Assembly: GCA_045546975.1 (NCBI GenBank)
Contig: JAZQDV010000008.1
Coordinates: 1-64,000 of the forward strand
Direction of reading: 5' to 3'
DNA from: SIG480 sp045546975
GTDB lineage: Bacteria; Bacillota; Clostridia; Oscillospirales; JAAYXM01
DNA: 64,000 nucleotides
The notes below the pieces were generated by a model. It was not told where the DNA came from and did not search any database. It was given only the letters and a program-made list of their open reading frames with translations. Below are positions 33,284-41,851 of this stretch, one piece after another (the first letter of the stretch is position 1; each line of letters starts with the position of its first letter). Made by a program: the position numbers and the translations under genes.

Positions 33284-33649
33284 TTACTCTCTTGTCGGGA
33301 TGATTTCGAGCCAGTATCCGTCCGGATCTGTGATGAAATAAATCCCCATAGCTGTATTTTCATAGCAGATGCAGCCCATTTCTTCGTGGAGCTTATGTGC
33401 CCCCTCATAGTCATCGACCTTGAAAGCGAGGTGAAATTCGCACTCGCCGAGATTATACGCCTGCGGATGTCCCTCAAGCCATGTAAGCTCGAGCTGGAAC
33501 GAGCTTTCATCGTTTTCCATAAAAACGATGATGAAGCCGTCGCCGTTGATTCGGCGCGCCTCATGAAGCCCGAGAGCTTTTTTATAAAAAGCGATGGATT
33601 TTGCAAGATCTGAAACATTGTAGTTTTCGTGAACCATTTTGAATTTCAT
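33284..33649 (-). CDS. VOC (glyoxalase I-like) family protein
   Basis: 121 aa with the paired beta-alpha-beta-beta-beta modules of glyoxalase/dioxygenase folds. Putative metal ligands: His7, Glu in the ELTW strand, His in EFHLAF, Glu in YWLEI. The length and KMVHENYNVSDLAKSIAFYKK start resemble lactoylglutathione lyase (GloA). It might detoxify methylglyoxal, but the thiol cofactor is not known in Clostridia. First gene of the operon, with a strong promoter. Confidence 0.85.
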   Translation of the reverse strand: MKFKMVHENYNVSDLAKSIAFYKKALGLHEARRINGDGFIIVFMENDESSFQLELTWLEGHPQAYNLGECEFHLAFKVDDYEGAHKLHEEMGCICYENTAMGIYFITDPDGYWLEIIPTRE

Positions 33650-33683
33650 AAATAAATCTCCAATTCTTTTACATCATAAACAA

Positions 33684-33712
33684 ATGATAATACAGAAAAA
33701 AATAAATGTCAA
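33684..33712 (-). promoter_or_regulatory. Sigma-A promoter of the VOC-phosphoesterase operon
   Basis: Minus strand: TTGACA (33707-33712), 17-bp spacer, TATCAT (33684-33689). Confidence 0.8.
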
Positions 33713-33719
33713 TACAAAG

Positions 33720-33745
33720 AACAGGCAGGGGAAATCCCCTGCCTA
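33720..33745 (-). terminator. Terminator after barstar
   Basis: GGCAGGGGA (33724-33732) / TCCCCTGCC (33735-33743); a moderately T-rich stretch follows in the minus direction. Ends just before the VOC operon promoter. Confidence 0.7.
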
Positions 33746-33750
33746 TTTGC

Positions 33751-34080
33751 TCAAGAAACAAGTTCAAAGGTTACATTTGGGGTGTCACGGTTTACATCGC
33801 GGAAAACCTCGATCATTGCCTCGCAATATTCTCTCAAATCCTCAGGGAGAGACAAAAAACCATATATGTTTACCTTGACGCTCTCTCCATCCATCCACAA
33901 GTATCTAAGGCAATCCCATAATGCATCCCAGTTTTCCCCGTAGTTTTCGGGCAAACCGAATTTATCCTTTAATATCCAATGTATTTCTCCCAAAAATTTG
34001 CATCCTGAAAAATCCAATATAATGGGGTTTTCGTTTATTACTTTGAAAACATTTTTTTCCTGTTTCTCTTCGTAATTCAT
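33751..34080 (-). CDS. Barstar-family ribonuclease inhibitor (immunity protein)
   Basis: 109 aa. Contains the barstar core: ILDFSGCKFLGEIHWILKD, then NYGENWDALWDCLRYLW, with the Asp-Ala-Leu-Trp-Asp segment whose Asp caps the barnase active site, and a C-terminal beta strand. About 20 extra residues precede the core. It starts 11 nt after the barnase-like gene on the same strand, the expected toxin-inhibitor pairing. The gene is noticeably AT-rich compared with its neighbours. Confidence 0.93.
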   Translation of the reverse strand: MNYEEKQEKNVFKVINENPIILDFSGCKFLGEIHWILKDKFGLPENYGENWDALWDCLRYLWMDGESVKVNIYGFLSLPEDLREYCEAMIEVFRDVNRDTPNVTFELVS

Positions 34081-34091
34081 TTTATGCCTCC

Positions 34092-34601
34092 TTATTCTAT
34101 TTCGATAAATGTTTGGTAATGGTCATATGTAACAAAGATCAAGCCATCATTTGAAAACACGATTCTTTGTGTCCCTCTAAAACCTTTTGTGTAATTGATA
34201 TCTGCTTCATACCACACTCTATTTGGTATCGTTGGCAAATGCAAGTTTCTGTTTTCGTACACTCCTCCGAAAATCATTTTTCCAGGACACTTAAGAAATA
34301 AGTTCCCCAATTTCGGGTTCCATCCTTTTTTCTCGGCTTGTTCTGGTGTTATGTAATAACTCGGCAACTTTCCATAAACTTTCAAAAACCAATCTGCACC
34401 ATTTTCTGCGTCTCTTGTCGCAGTCCCTGCAACAAGAGATAACATTCTTTCAATTACACAACGGCAACCGGGATGAAGCGGCGGGTAGGGATATGCTATT
34501 TCACCTATTTCGTATATTCTACCATTGTTTCTCCGACAACTCAAGCAGGTTTTAATATCGAGTGTTGCTTTCCACATTTTCCATTTAGTGCTATATCTCA
34601 T
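34092..34601 (-). CDS. Barnase-type RNase toxin with short MuF-like N-terminal segment
   Basis: 169 aa. Residues about 76-168 match barnase throughout: KLPSYYITPEQAEKKGW, then Y-E-A-D-I-N-Y (general base Glu, barnase E73), G-F-R-G-T-Q-R-I (R83, R87) and D-H-Y-Q-T-F (H102). All four active-site residues are kept, so it should cut RNA. Residues 1-55 carry W-K-A-T-L-D-x3-C-x2-C and PPLHPGCRC, the C-terminal signature of the Mu gpF/SPP1 gp7 phage-head domain of MuF polymorphic toxins. There is no secretion signal. The start has a perfect AAGGAGGTGA, so it is not an accidental truncation. Probably acquired by transfer. Confidence 0.92.
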   Translation of the reverse strand: MRYSTKWKMWKATLDIKTCLSCRRNNGRIYEIGEIAYPYPPLHPGCRCVIERMLSLVAGTATRDAENGADWFLKVYGKLPSYYITPEQAEKKGWNPKLGNLFLKCPGKMIFGGVYENRNLHLPTIPNRVWYEADINYTKGFRGTQRIVFSNDGLIFVTYDHYQTFIEIE

Positions 34602-34629
34602 ACTTTCACCTCCTTCTCAAATAATCATT

Positions 34630-34653
34630 ATCACGTGATTGATGTGTATTATA
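34630..34653 (-). promoter_or_regulatory. Barnase -10 box and palindromic operator candidate
   Basis: Minus strand -10 TATAAT at 34648-34653 with no good -35. Ten-bp perfect palindrome ATCACGTGAT at 34630-34639, at about the transcription start, suits an autoregulatory operator. Confidence 0.55.
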
Positions 34654-34674
34654 AAACAGATTTTATTTTTTGTG

Positions 34675-34692
34675 TTGCCAACTTTTTGCCAA
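34675..34692. repeat. Tandem TTGGCAA sites upstream of the barnase promoter
   Basis: TTGGCAA occurs twice on the minus strand, at 34675-34681 and 34686-34692, spaced one helical turn (11 bp), overlapping the expected -35 region. Candidate protein-binding sites. Confidence 0.4.
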
Positions 34693-34706
34693 ATTTTTAA
34701 CAATAA

Positions 34707-34737
34707 AAAACCGAGAGAAGCATCTTCTCCCGGTTTT
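34707..34737 (-). terminator. Hairpin after spoIVB
   Basis: AAAACCGAGAGAAG (34707-34720) / CTTCTCCCGGTTTT (34724-34737) and a T-run; terminates spoIVB. Confidence 0.87.
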
Positions 34738-34741
34738 GTTT

Positions 34742-35737
34742 TTATGCTGCGGCGTTGAGCATATTTTCTATAAAAATTGCGTAACCTTTGGTTGGGTCGT
34801 TGACTAAAACGTGCGTTACCGCGCCAACGATTTTTCCGTCCTGAATTATCGGAGAGCCACTCATTCCGCGTACTATTCCGCCAGTTTTGGAGAGAAGCTC
34901 CGGGTCAACTACACGAATTACCATATTTTTTGTCTTTTCGTCATTTTTTGAAATCGCAGTTATTTCAATTTCGTATTCCTTGACCTCATCGCCCTCGACA
35001 TTTGAGAGAATTGTCGCGCTTCCTCTCTTTATTTCATCACTTTTCGCTATCGGGTATGCGCTCTTTTTCGTATCAAGTGTTTTTTCATCCTGCACCTTAC
35101 CGAATATCCCCGATTCTGTGTTTTTCTCTATCGTTGCAAAATCCGATTGTATTTCATAGTCTCCCGAAAGCTCACCGGGAAATCCCGACTTACCTATCTT
35201 TACATCTCTGACGCTTGACTTCATAAGTGAGCCGTGGTCAATCGGAATTATTGCGTTTGTCTCTCCGTCACACACGCCGTGACCAAGTGCGCCGTAAGTT
35301 TTCGTTTCGGGGTCGTAATAGGTGAGCGTTCCTATACCTGCGATGCTGTCGCGGATAAATGCTCCTATGCTATACTCTCCGCTATCATCCTTTTGGGGAG
35401 TTACCTCGCAATTTTTCAGTTCTCCGCCTCTCATATACTCAATTTGGAGAGTTTTTCCGTTACACCCTCTCACCGCTTCGCGAAGGTCACCGTTTCCCGA
35501 AATCTCTTTTCCGTCAACGCTCCTTATAATGTCACCGGGCTCAATTCCCGAAATCCGACAAGGGTTGTCTGCATCGGAAGTTGCAAGAGAAACCACCATT
35601 GCGCCGCGTGATGAGAGCTTTATCCCTGCCGTGTGACCGAGAGGGACAAGGCTGTCCGCGGCGCTTGCCGTAATAATCAATGAAAGAATCATCAAAACTA
35701 CGACAAAAATTTGTTTGAAATTTTTAATTTTTTTCAT
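34742..35737 (-). CDS. spoIVB: SpoIVB serine peptidase (S55 family)
   Basis: Forespore-secreted protease that signals to the mother cell by triggering processing of pro-sigma-K. 331 aa, shorter than the 426 aa of B. subtilis. N-terminal signal anchor (8-27), PDZ domain (about 35-112, with GIEPGDIIRSVDG), then the S55 peptidase with H153 in ALGHG and Ser in GMSGSP (291-296). ATG 35737 with GGAGGAG. A possible sigma-G -10, CATATTA, lies upstream (35757-35763 in the minus direction) without a clear -35. Confidence 0.95.
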   Translation of the reverse strand: MKKIKNFKQIFVVVLMILSLIITASAADSLVPLGHTAGIKLSSRGAMVVSLATSDADNPCRISGIEPGDIIRSVDGKEISGNGDLREAVRGCNGKTLQIEYMRGGELKNCEVTPQKDDSGEYSIGAFIRDSIAGIGTLTYYDPETKTYGALGHGVCDGETNAIIPIDHGSLMKSSVRDVKIGKSGFPGELSGDYEIQSDFATIEKNTESGIFGKVQDEKTLDTKKSAYPIAKSDEIKRGSATILSNVEGDEVKEYEIEITAISKNDEKTKNMVIRVVDPELLSKTGGIVRGMSGSPIIQDGKIVGAVTHVLVNDPTKGYAIFIENMLNAAA

Positions 35738-35822
35738 ATACTCCTCCTTTCTTTTTTAATATGCTCATATTTTTTTCGGATATTTTGCCTTCTTCGGAAA
35801 TAAAAGTGCCTGTTTCCTTGTA

Positions 35823-35863
35823 AAAAAATGCGATGCACCGAAACTCGGCACATCGCATTTTTT
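35823..35863 (-). terminator. Terminator after the second MATE gene
   Basis: AAAAAATGCGATG (35823-35836) pairs with CATCGCATTTTTT (35851-35863), with a further GCACCGA/TCGGCAC extension inside. Confidence 0.88.
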
Positions 35864-35877
35864 ACTGTTAAATTTTT

Positions 35878-37233
35878 CTAAATAACTTTTTTTGTGAGCC
35901 AAACTCCGCTCTTAAATCGAATGACATTACATACGGTGCGAAACGCCATTGACGCCCACATTCCTATCCATACACTCATAGGACCAAAGCCGAGCCTTAC
36001 GCCAAGCACGTATGTAAAGCCGACCTGGAAAATAAACATCGCAAGTACTCCGATAACAACGGGATACCTTACATCTCCGGAAGCACGGAAGGAAGAAAGC
36101 GGTGCATACGCCCACGGATGTACTGAAAATACCGTTGCCATTGCCGCTGCAGCTATCATATCTGCGCAGAGCTTCTTTGTGTCTTCGCCAAAGTCAAACA
36201 TACCCGCAAGCGGAGTTCTTAATATAAAGATAATACCAAACATCACAATGGCGATAAGATATGAAAAATTCGCAAGCTTTTTCGTGTAATATTTTGCCTG
36301 ATGTACTTCACCTGCTCCCATGCACTGACCCACGATATATGTGAGCGCCATGGTAAAGGAATACAGAACATTCCACCCGACGTTTGCAACGGAATTTGCC
36401 GTTGAATACGCCGCAACCGCAATCGTTCCAAAGCCTGCCATTATCCGTGAGAAGAGAAGTCCTCCGCTCTGCATTAAAACACCCTCAACAGCGCCGGGGA
36501 AACCTATTCTCAAAATCCTTTTTATTATGTCGAAATCCGGACGGAATTTCAAGAACGAATCAAGGCGAATTTCAAGGTTCTTGTTTTTCAGGAATATGAT
36601 GCCCAAAACCATCCACGCAAAGAAGCTGAAGCCTGTAGCTATTGCCGCACCGGCAACGCCAAGCTTTAAGCCATAAATCAAAAATGCATTTCCCAAAACA
36701 TTTATAATGCTTGAAAAAATATACAAAAATGAAGCCTGCCCGCTCTTGTTTTGTGTTCTGAGAATTGCCGCGGTCGACGATGCTCCGGACATAAAAGGCA
36801 GTCCCAGCACCCTGAAGAAGAAGTACTTCCTCGCGTTTTCAAAAAGCTCCGTGTCGAGCTTTCCGTATACCAAATTCAGCATTTCGGGAATAAATCCAAT
36901 AATTACTGCTGCAATTAAAGCCGAAATTCCTACGGAGCAAAAGAAAATATGATATGCGCTCTTTTTTGCGTTTTGAAAATCGCGCCTTCCTATATATTGG
37001 GACATCACCGTTATTCCGCCCGAAATAAACATAGGAAAAATCAGACAAAAAATGGCTATAATTGAATTTGAAAGAGAAATCCCGCTGACCGCAGCTTCTC
37101 CGCAGCCCGATACCATTACGGAATCTATAAGTCCTGCGGCAATCGACATAATATTCTCTAAAATTATCGGGAAAATAAATGTCATTATAGCGTGGTTTGA
37201 AAACATCAGCTTTTCTTTGTTAAGCGTTTCCAA
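35878..37233 (-). CDS. MATE family efflux transporter (second copy)
   Basis: 451 aa, about 12 hydrophobic helices. Early segment IILENIMSIAAGLIDSVMVSG has the MATE helix 1 features. It is distinct from the MATE at 14720, sharing the fold but little sequence. It starts 13 nt after argS, so it is probably read through from the apgM-proS-argS transcript. A link between a drug exporter and tRNA synthetases is not evident. Confidence 0.9.
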   Translation of the reverse strand: METLNKEKLMFSNHAIMTFIFPIILENIMSIAAGLIDSVMVSGCGEAAVSGISLSNSIIAIFCLIFPMFISGGITVMSQYIGRRDFQNAKKSAYHIFFCSVGISALIAAVIIGFIPEMLNLVYGKLDTELFENARKYFFFRVLGLPFMSGASSTAAILRTQNKSGQASFLYIFSSIINVLGNAFLIYGLKLGVAGAAIATGFSFFAWMVLGIIFLKNKNLEIRLDSFLKFRPDFDIIKRILRIGFPGAVEGVLMQSGGLLFSRIMAGFGTIAVAAYSTANSVANVGWNVLYSFTMALTYIVGQCMGAGEVHQAKYYTKKLANFSYLIAIVMFGIIFILRTPLAGMFDFGEDTKKLCADMIAAAAMATVFSVHPWAYAPLSSFRASGDVRYPVVIGVLAMFIFQVGFTYVLGVRLGFGPMSVWIGMWASMAFRTVCNVIRFKSGVWLTKKVI

Positions 37234-37245
37234 GCAAGGTCACCT

Positions 37246-39012
37246 CTACATTATCGGAGGTACATCCGTCGCAAGAATGTCGAGAAGTGTTACGAGAGTG
37301 CGGCGGCAAAGCTCAACTATTGAAAGCCAGGATGCGCGCTGCGCCTCATTTTCATTTGATAAAATTTTATTTTCAAAATAAAATCTGTTAAAGAGTCCTG
37401 CTATATCAAACATAACCTCGCAGATTGCGTTCGGCGCTTTGTCCTCAAATGCGCGGATGAGCACGTCTCCAACGGAGAAGAGCTTTATCAAAAGCTCGCG
37501 CTCGGTATCGCCCTTGGGTGCAATAATCTTGCCTGTCTGCCTGCCCTCAGCCTTCGCCTTTGCGAGAAGTGAGGAGATACGCACAACGGTGTACTGGAGA
37601 TACGGGCCCGTCTTTCCCTCTGTTGAGAGGAAACGGTCAAGGTCGAATATATAGTCACGCGTGCGGTGGTTTATAAGGTCGCCGAATTTGAGCGCTGCGA
37701 TACCTACGGTCTCGGAAATCGCATCCTTTTCTGCATCTGAAAGGTTCTTTGCGGTCTCTGATGCATCGAGCTTTTCCAAAGCCGCTGCCTTTGCGGTATC
37801 AATGAGCACGGAAAGGCTCATAACCCCGCCCTCACGTGTCTTATACGGCTTACCGTCACGGCCGTTCATCGTACCGAAGCCTATGTGATAGAGCTCACAG
37901 TCCTCACCGACAAGGCCTGCTTTCTTTGCAAGGCGGAACACCTGCTTGAAGTGCATTGCCTGACGAATATCGACAACATACCATATCTCGTCGGGGTCAA
38001 AGTCGCTCTTTCTCTGGATAATTGTTGCAAGGTCGGTTGTGGCATAGAGCTGTGAACCGTCGCTCTTGCTTATGATTATCGGCGGCACGGGCTCTTCGTC
38101 CGTCGGAAGTGCAACGTCTGCAATAAGTGCACCGTCACTCAAATATGTAAGCTTCTTTTCATCAAGAAGCGAAAGAAGTCCGTCAACGTATTTTGCAGAA
38201 TCGCTCTCTCCGAGCCATACGTCAAAATCGACACCGAGACGCGCATAGCTGCGCTTTAAGTCAGTTACCGAAAGACCTAAAAACTTCTTCCAGAGCTCGA
38301 CATAGCCGCGTCTGCCGTTCTGAAGGTCAAATGTCGCCCGCATTGCGCGGGCGCGGAACTCCTCATCCTCCTTTGAGCGGAGACTTGCGGTAGGATAAAG
38401 ACGGCTTAAGTCCGAAAGTGTTACAGGGGCATCCGTCGGGTACTCACCCTCAAACTCCGCATCGAAATACGGAAGGTCGGGCTGCTCGCGCTCAAGCTCT
38501 GAGATGATGAGGCCCATCTGAAGTCCCCAGTCGCCAAGGTGGATATCGCCGATTACGTCATGACCGAGAAAACGCGCAAGGCGTTTTAAGCTCTCACCGA
38601 TGATAGCTGTGCGAAGGTGACCTACGTGAAGCGGCTTCGCGACGTTCGGGCCACCGTAGTCAATGACAATCTTACGACTTTCCATAACAGGAAGTGCAAG
38701 ACGGTCGCTGTCTGCCATACGCAAGCCTTCCTCTGCAATAAATTCGTCAGAAAGAATGATATTTATAAATCCGGGAGGAGCAACCGTGACGCTTTTGAAA
38801 ATCGGATTTTCCGAAAGGTGCGAGAGCACATCGTTTGCAATCATCATCGGTGCCTTTCTGTGAAGCTTTGCACCACCGAGCGCACCGTTGCACTGGAACT
38901 GTGCAAGATCGGGACGGTCTGAGAATGTAACCGTTCCAAGCGACGCATCATACCCCGCAGCCTCAAACGCTTTTCGGACTATATCAGTAAGTCTGTTTCT
39001 TAAAGTTGACAT
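37246..39012 (-). CDS. argS: Arginyl-tRNA synthetase
   Basis: Charges tRNA-Arg with arginine. 588 aa. Class I synthetase: HVGHLR for the HIGH motif, N-terminal tRNA-binding (Add1) domain (1-100), YKTREGGV replacing the KMSKS-type loop, and a C-terminal helical anticodon-binding domain with D-R-F-L-S-T. Part of the apgM-proS-argS run (20-nt gap to proS). Confidence 0.96.
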   Translation of the reverse strand: MSTLRNRLTDIVRKAFEAAGYDASLGTVTFSDRPDLAQFQCNGALGGAKLHRKAPMMIANDVLSHLSENPIFKSVTVAPPGFINIILSDEFIAEEGLRMADSDRLALPVMESRKIVIDYGGPNVAKPLHVGHLRTAIIGESLKRLARFLGHDVIGDIHLGDWGLQMGLIISELEREQPDLPYFDAEFEGEYPTDAPVTLSDLSRLYPTASLRSKEDEEFRARAMRATFDLQNGRRGYVELWKKFLGLSVTDLKRSYARLGVDFDVWLGESDSAKYVDGLLSLLDEKKLTYLSDGALIADVALPTDEEPVPPIIISKSDGSQLYATTDLATIIQRKSDFDPDEIWYVVDIRQAMHFKQVFRLAKKAGLVGEDCELYHIGFGTMNGRDGKPYKTREGGVMSLSVLIDTAKAAALEKLDASETAKNLSDAEKDAISETVGIAALKFGDLINHRTRDYIFDLDRFLSTEGKTGPYLQYTVVRISSLLAKAKAEGRQTGKIIAPKGDTERELLIKLFSVGDVLIRAFEDKAPNAICEVMFDIAGLFNRFYFENKILSNENEAQRASWLSIVELCRRTLVTLLDILATDVPPIM

Positions 39013-39031
39013 AGGATTTTCCCCTTATATT

Positions 39032-40468
39032 TTAGTATGCAACGCCCCAGTAAATCATCTTTTTCGCGGGCTTTCCGCAGATGGGGCAAACGTCGGAGAT
39101 GTTCTCCTGATCGAAAGGAATGCAGCGTGAGGTCATTCCTGCCTCTTCCTTTACCTTAAGCTCACACTCGAGGTCGCCGCACCACATTGTCTTTACAAAG
39201 CCGGCGCCACGCTTTCCGAGCTCGCACATCTCTTCAAATGTTGTTGCCGTATATGTGTGCTCCTCGCGGTTTTTGAGTGCCTTTTCATAAAGCGCTGTAT
39301 GAACTTCATTGAGTGCTGCCTCTACTTCTGCGACTACATTTTCAAGCGCAACAACCTTTTTCTCACGTGTAACTCGTGAAACAAGAACGCACTGACCTGC
39401 TTCAAGGTCGCGCGGGCCGAGCTCAATGCGGACCGGAACGCCCTTCATCTCATACTCAGCAAACTTCCATCCGGGTGAATTGTCGGAGCTGTCGCATTTT
39501 GCACGAAGTCCCGCAGATGTGAGCTTGGAGAGAAGTTCTTCACATGCCTCGTTTACGCCGCCCTTGTGTGCCGCAATCGGAATAACGACTGCCTGAACAG
39601 GTGCGATTTTCGGCGGAAGAACAAGACCGTTGTTGTCGCCGTGTGTCATGATGATACCGCCGATAAGACGGGTTGAAACGCCCCAGGAGGTCTGGTGCGG
39701 ATTTGTTCTCTGGTTGTTCTTGTCAGCAAACTCTATATTGAACTGACGCGCAAAGCCGTCGCCGAAATAGTGCGATGTACCTGCCTGAAGTGCCTTGCGG
39801 TCGTGCATCATGCACTCGATTGTGTATGTTGACTCTGCACCCTTGAACTTCTCTTTTTCTGTTTTCTGGCCACGCGTTACGGGCATTGCAAGGACATTCT
39901 CACAGAAATCCGCATAAACGCCGAGCATTGTTTCGGTAAATGCCTTTGCCTCTTCTGCCGTTGCGTGGAGTGTGTGTCCCTCCTGCCAGAGGAATTCGCG
40001 GTGACGGAGGAACGGGCGCGATGTCTTCTCCCAGCGGAGAACGCTGCACCACTGGTTATACTTCATCGGAAGGTCGCGATGCGACTGAAGAACATTTGCA
40101 AAATGCTCACAGAAAAGTGTTTCTGAGGTCGGACGAATTGCGTATCTTTCCTCAAGCGGCTCACTGCCACCTGTTGTTACCCATGCACATTCCGGAGCAA
40201 AGCCCTCAACGTGGTCCTTTTCCTTCTGGAGAAGTGACTCGGGAATAAGGAGCGGCATATAGACGTTCTCAACGCCCTGCTTCTTAAACTCCGCATCCAT
40301 AAGTCTCTGGATGTTCTCCCAGATAGCATAGCCGTAGGGACGATAGATGAATACGCCCTTTATTGAAGAATAGTCGATAAGCTCTGCTTTGCGGCATACA
40401 TCAGTAAACCACTGGGCAAAGTCAACCTCCATATCGGTAATCTGTTCAACTTTTTTATCGTTTGCCAT
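39032..40468 (-). CDS. proS: Prolyl-tRNA synthetase, archaeal/eukaryotic-type (type 3)
   Basis: Charges tRNA-Pro. 478 aa. Class II synthetase lacking the long insertion of the E. coli type. Class motifs with GYAIWENIQRLMD, RPTSETLF and SSVLRWEKTSRPFLRHREFLW-like segments, plus a C-terminal zinc domain (CELKVKEE, CPICGKPA) ending in Tyr. This short, zinc-tailed form is typical of many Clostridia. Its ATG lies 1 nt from the apgM stop. Confidence 0.96.
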   Translation of the reverse strand: MANDKKVEQITDMEVDFAQWFTDVCRKAELIDYSSIKGVFIYRPYGYAIWENIQRLMDAEFKKQGVENVYMPLLIPESLLQKEKDHVEGFAPECAWVTTGGSEPLEERYAIRPTSETLFCEHFANVLQSHRDLPMKYNQWCSVLRWEKTSRPFLRHREFLWQEGHTLHATAEEAKAFTETMLGVYADFCENVLAMPVTRGQKTEKEKFKGAESTYTIECMMHDRKALQAGTSHYFGDGFARQFNIEFADKNNQRTNPHQTSWGVSTRLIGGIIMTHGDNNGLVLPPKIAPVQAVVIPIAAHKGGVNEACEELLSKLTSAGLRAKCDSSDNSPGWKFAEYEMKGVPVRIELGPRDLEAGQCVLVSRVTREKKVVALENVVAEVEAALNEVHTALYEKALKNREEHTYTATTFEEMCELGKRGAGFVKTMWCGDLECELKVKEEAGMTSRCIPFDQENISDVCPICGKPAKKMIYWGVAY

Positions 40469-40469
40469 T

Positions 40470-41687
40470 TTACTTAACTTCCTTTCTTAAGAAACGCTCC
40501 ATGATATCGTATGCAACGGGAACCATAACCCCGCTCTTTTCTGCATTGTCTTCACTATATGTCATACCGCTCTTTTCCTCAAAGCCTGCGCCGTATATTA
40601 CATACGGAACGGGAGCGATGACGTGTGTTCTTTCCGCAATCGGTGTGGGGTGGTCGGGCAGAAGAAGGATTCTATACTCCTCCCCCGAAGCATCGAGAAA
40701 CTTTTTCACCGGTGTAAGAATCTCTGCATCTATTTTCTCGATTGATTTTATCTTGAGCTCAAGGTCACCGTCGTGACCGCACTCATCCGGTGCTTCAACG
40801 TGCGTAAATACGAAATCTGCACCGTTTCGGAAAGCGTTTACCGTCGCTTCCGCTTTGCCCTTGTAGTTGGTGTAATAGTCACCTGTTGCGCCCTCGACCT
40901 CATACGTTTTAAGGCCTATGCCGTTTGCGATTCCCATAATGAGCGGAACTGCCGTTACGACAGCACCCGAGATTCCGTATTTCTCAGGGAAAGAGGAAAG
41001 ACGCGGCTTTGTGCCCTCGCCCCAGAGCCAGAGACAGTTTGCAGGCTTCCTGCCATTTTCAATCCTCTTTTTGTTTACGGGGTGCGCCATAAGTATGTCG
41101 TAGCTTTCACGCATCATTGAAAGCACTTCTTCTCCATACGGACCGCCCGGAAGATACTCACCGATTTTCTTTCCGAGAATATCGTGCGGCGGCATCATCG
41201 TGTAGTTATAATCAATGCCCTTCCAGATCATGATGTGGCGGTAGCTTACTCCGCGGTGGATTTTTCTCTTATCTGTTTCAAATCTCCGGGAAAGTGCGTC
41301 TAAAAGCTCATAGGCTTCCTCGTTTGTGATTTTATCGGAGCTGTGGTCGAGCATTATCTTATCAGAAAACTCTCCGTCGCAGCTGATACTTACGAGGTTA
41401 AGACGGAATACAGTATCCTCATCCTCAAGCGGAATATTAAGGCCGAGCGCCTCAACAGGACTTCTTCCCGTATAGTACTTCTTCGGGTCATAACCGAAAA
41501 CGCAAAGGTTTGCAATGTCACTTCCCGTCGGCATTCCCTCAAAGAGAGTGTTTGTCATTCCAAGCTCGCCGTTCTCGGAAATATAGTCCATCGCGGGCTT
41601 TCGCGCCGCGGCAAGAGGTGTCTTGCCGGAAAGCTCCGGGATGGGGTAATCCGCCATACCGTCGCCAAGCATAACAAAATATTTCAT
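40470..41687 (-). CDS. apgM: Cofactor-independent phosphoglycerate mutase, ApgM type
   Basis: Interconverts 3- and 2-phosphoglycerate in glycolysis using two metal ions. 405 aa. The alkaline-phosphatase fold gives LGDGMADYP at residues 7-15, the PTGSDIANL segment with the Ser nucleophile, DECGHDGDL and LLPDHPTP. This is the archaeal-type aPGAM rather than the longer GpmI. It heads the operon with proS and argS. Confidence 0.93.
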   Translation of the reverse strand: MKYFVMLGDGMADYPIPELSGKTPLAAARKPAMDYISENGELGMTNTLFEGMPTGSDIANLCVFGYDPKKYYTGRSPVEALGLNIPLEDEDTVFRLNLVSISCDGEFSDKIMLDHSSDKITNEEAYELLDALSRRFETDKRKIHRGVSYRHIMIWKGIDYNYTMMPPHDILGKKIGEYLPGGPYGEEVLSMMRESYDILMAHPVNKKRIENGRKPANCLWLWGEGTKPRLSSFPEKYGISGAVVTAVPLIMGIANGIGLKTYEVEGATGDYYTNYKGKAEATVNAFRNGADFVFTHVEAPDECGHDGDLELKIKSIEKIDAEILTPVKKFLDASGEEYRILLLPDHPTPIAERTHVIAPVPYVIYGAGFEEKSGMTYSEDNAEKSGVMVPVAYDIMERFLRKEVK

Positions 41688-41755
41688 ATCTTAAAATTCC
41701 TCCTGTGTCCGTTCTTTGTATTTAGGCACAGTTACCCAACATAATATTCTGAAAT

Positions 41756-41784
41756 ATTATATCACCGAAGCACTTAAAAATCAA
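41756..41784 (-). promoter_or_regulatory. Sigma-A promoter of apgM-proS-argS
   Basis: Minus strand: TTGATT (41779-41784), 17-bp spacer, TATAAT (41756-41761). Confidence 0.83.
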
Positions 41785-41793
41785 TGCTTTTAC

Positions 41794-41822
41794 TTGATTT
41801 GGGCGCAAAAATAATGTAGAAT
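41794..41822 (+). promoter_or_regulatory. Sigma-A promoter of metF-gmk
   Basis: -35 TTGATT (41794-41799), 17-bp spacer, -10 TAGAAT (41817-41822), divergent from the apgM promoter in the 155-bp gap. Confidence 0.8.
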
Positions 41823-41851
41823 ATAATAAAAAAACGGAAGCGGTGATTCCT

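Noticed and set aside
34092..34601. Barnase gene as a fragment of a prophage
   Set aside because: No integrase, capsid, tail or lysis genes lie within the window, and the gene has its own strong ribosome-binding site.
35757..35763. Sigma-G promoter of spoIVB
   Set aside because: CATATTA fits the -10, but no acceptable -35 lies at the right distance, so it is mentioned only in the gene entry.
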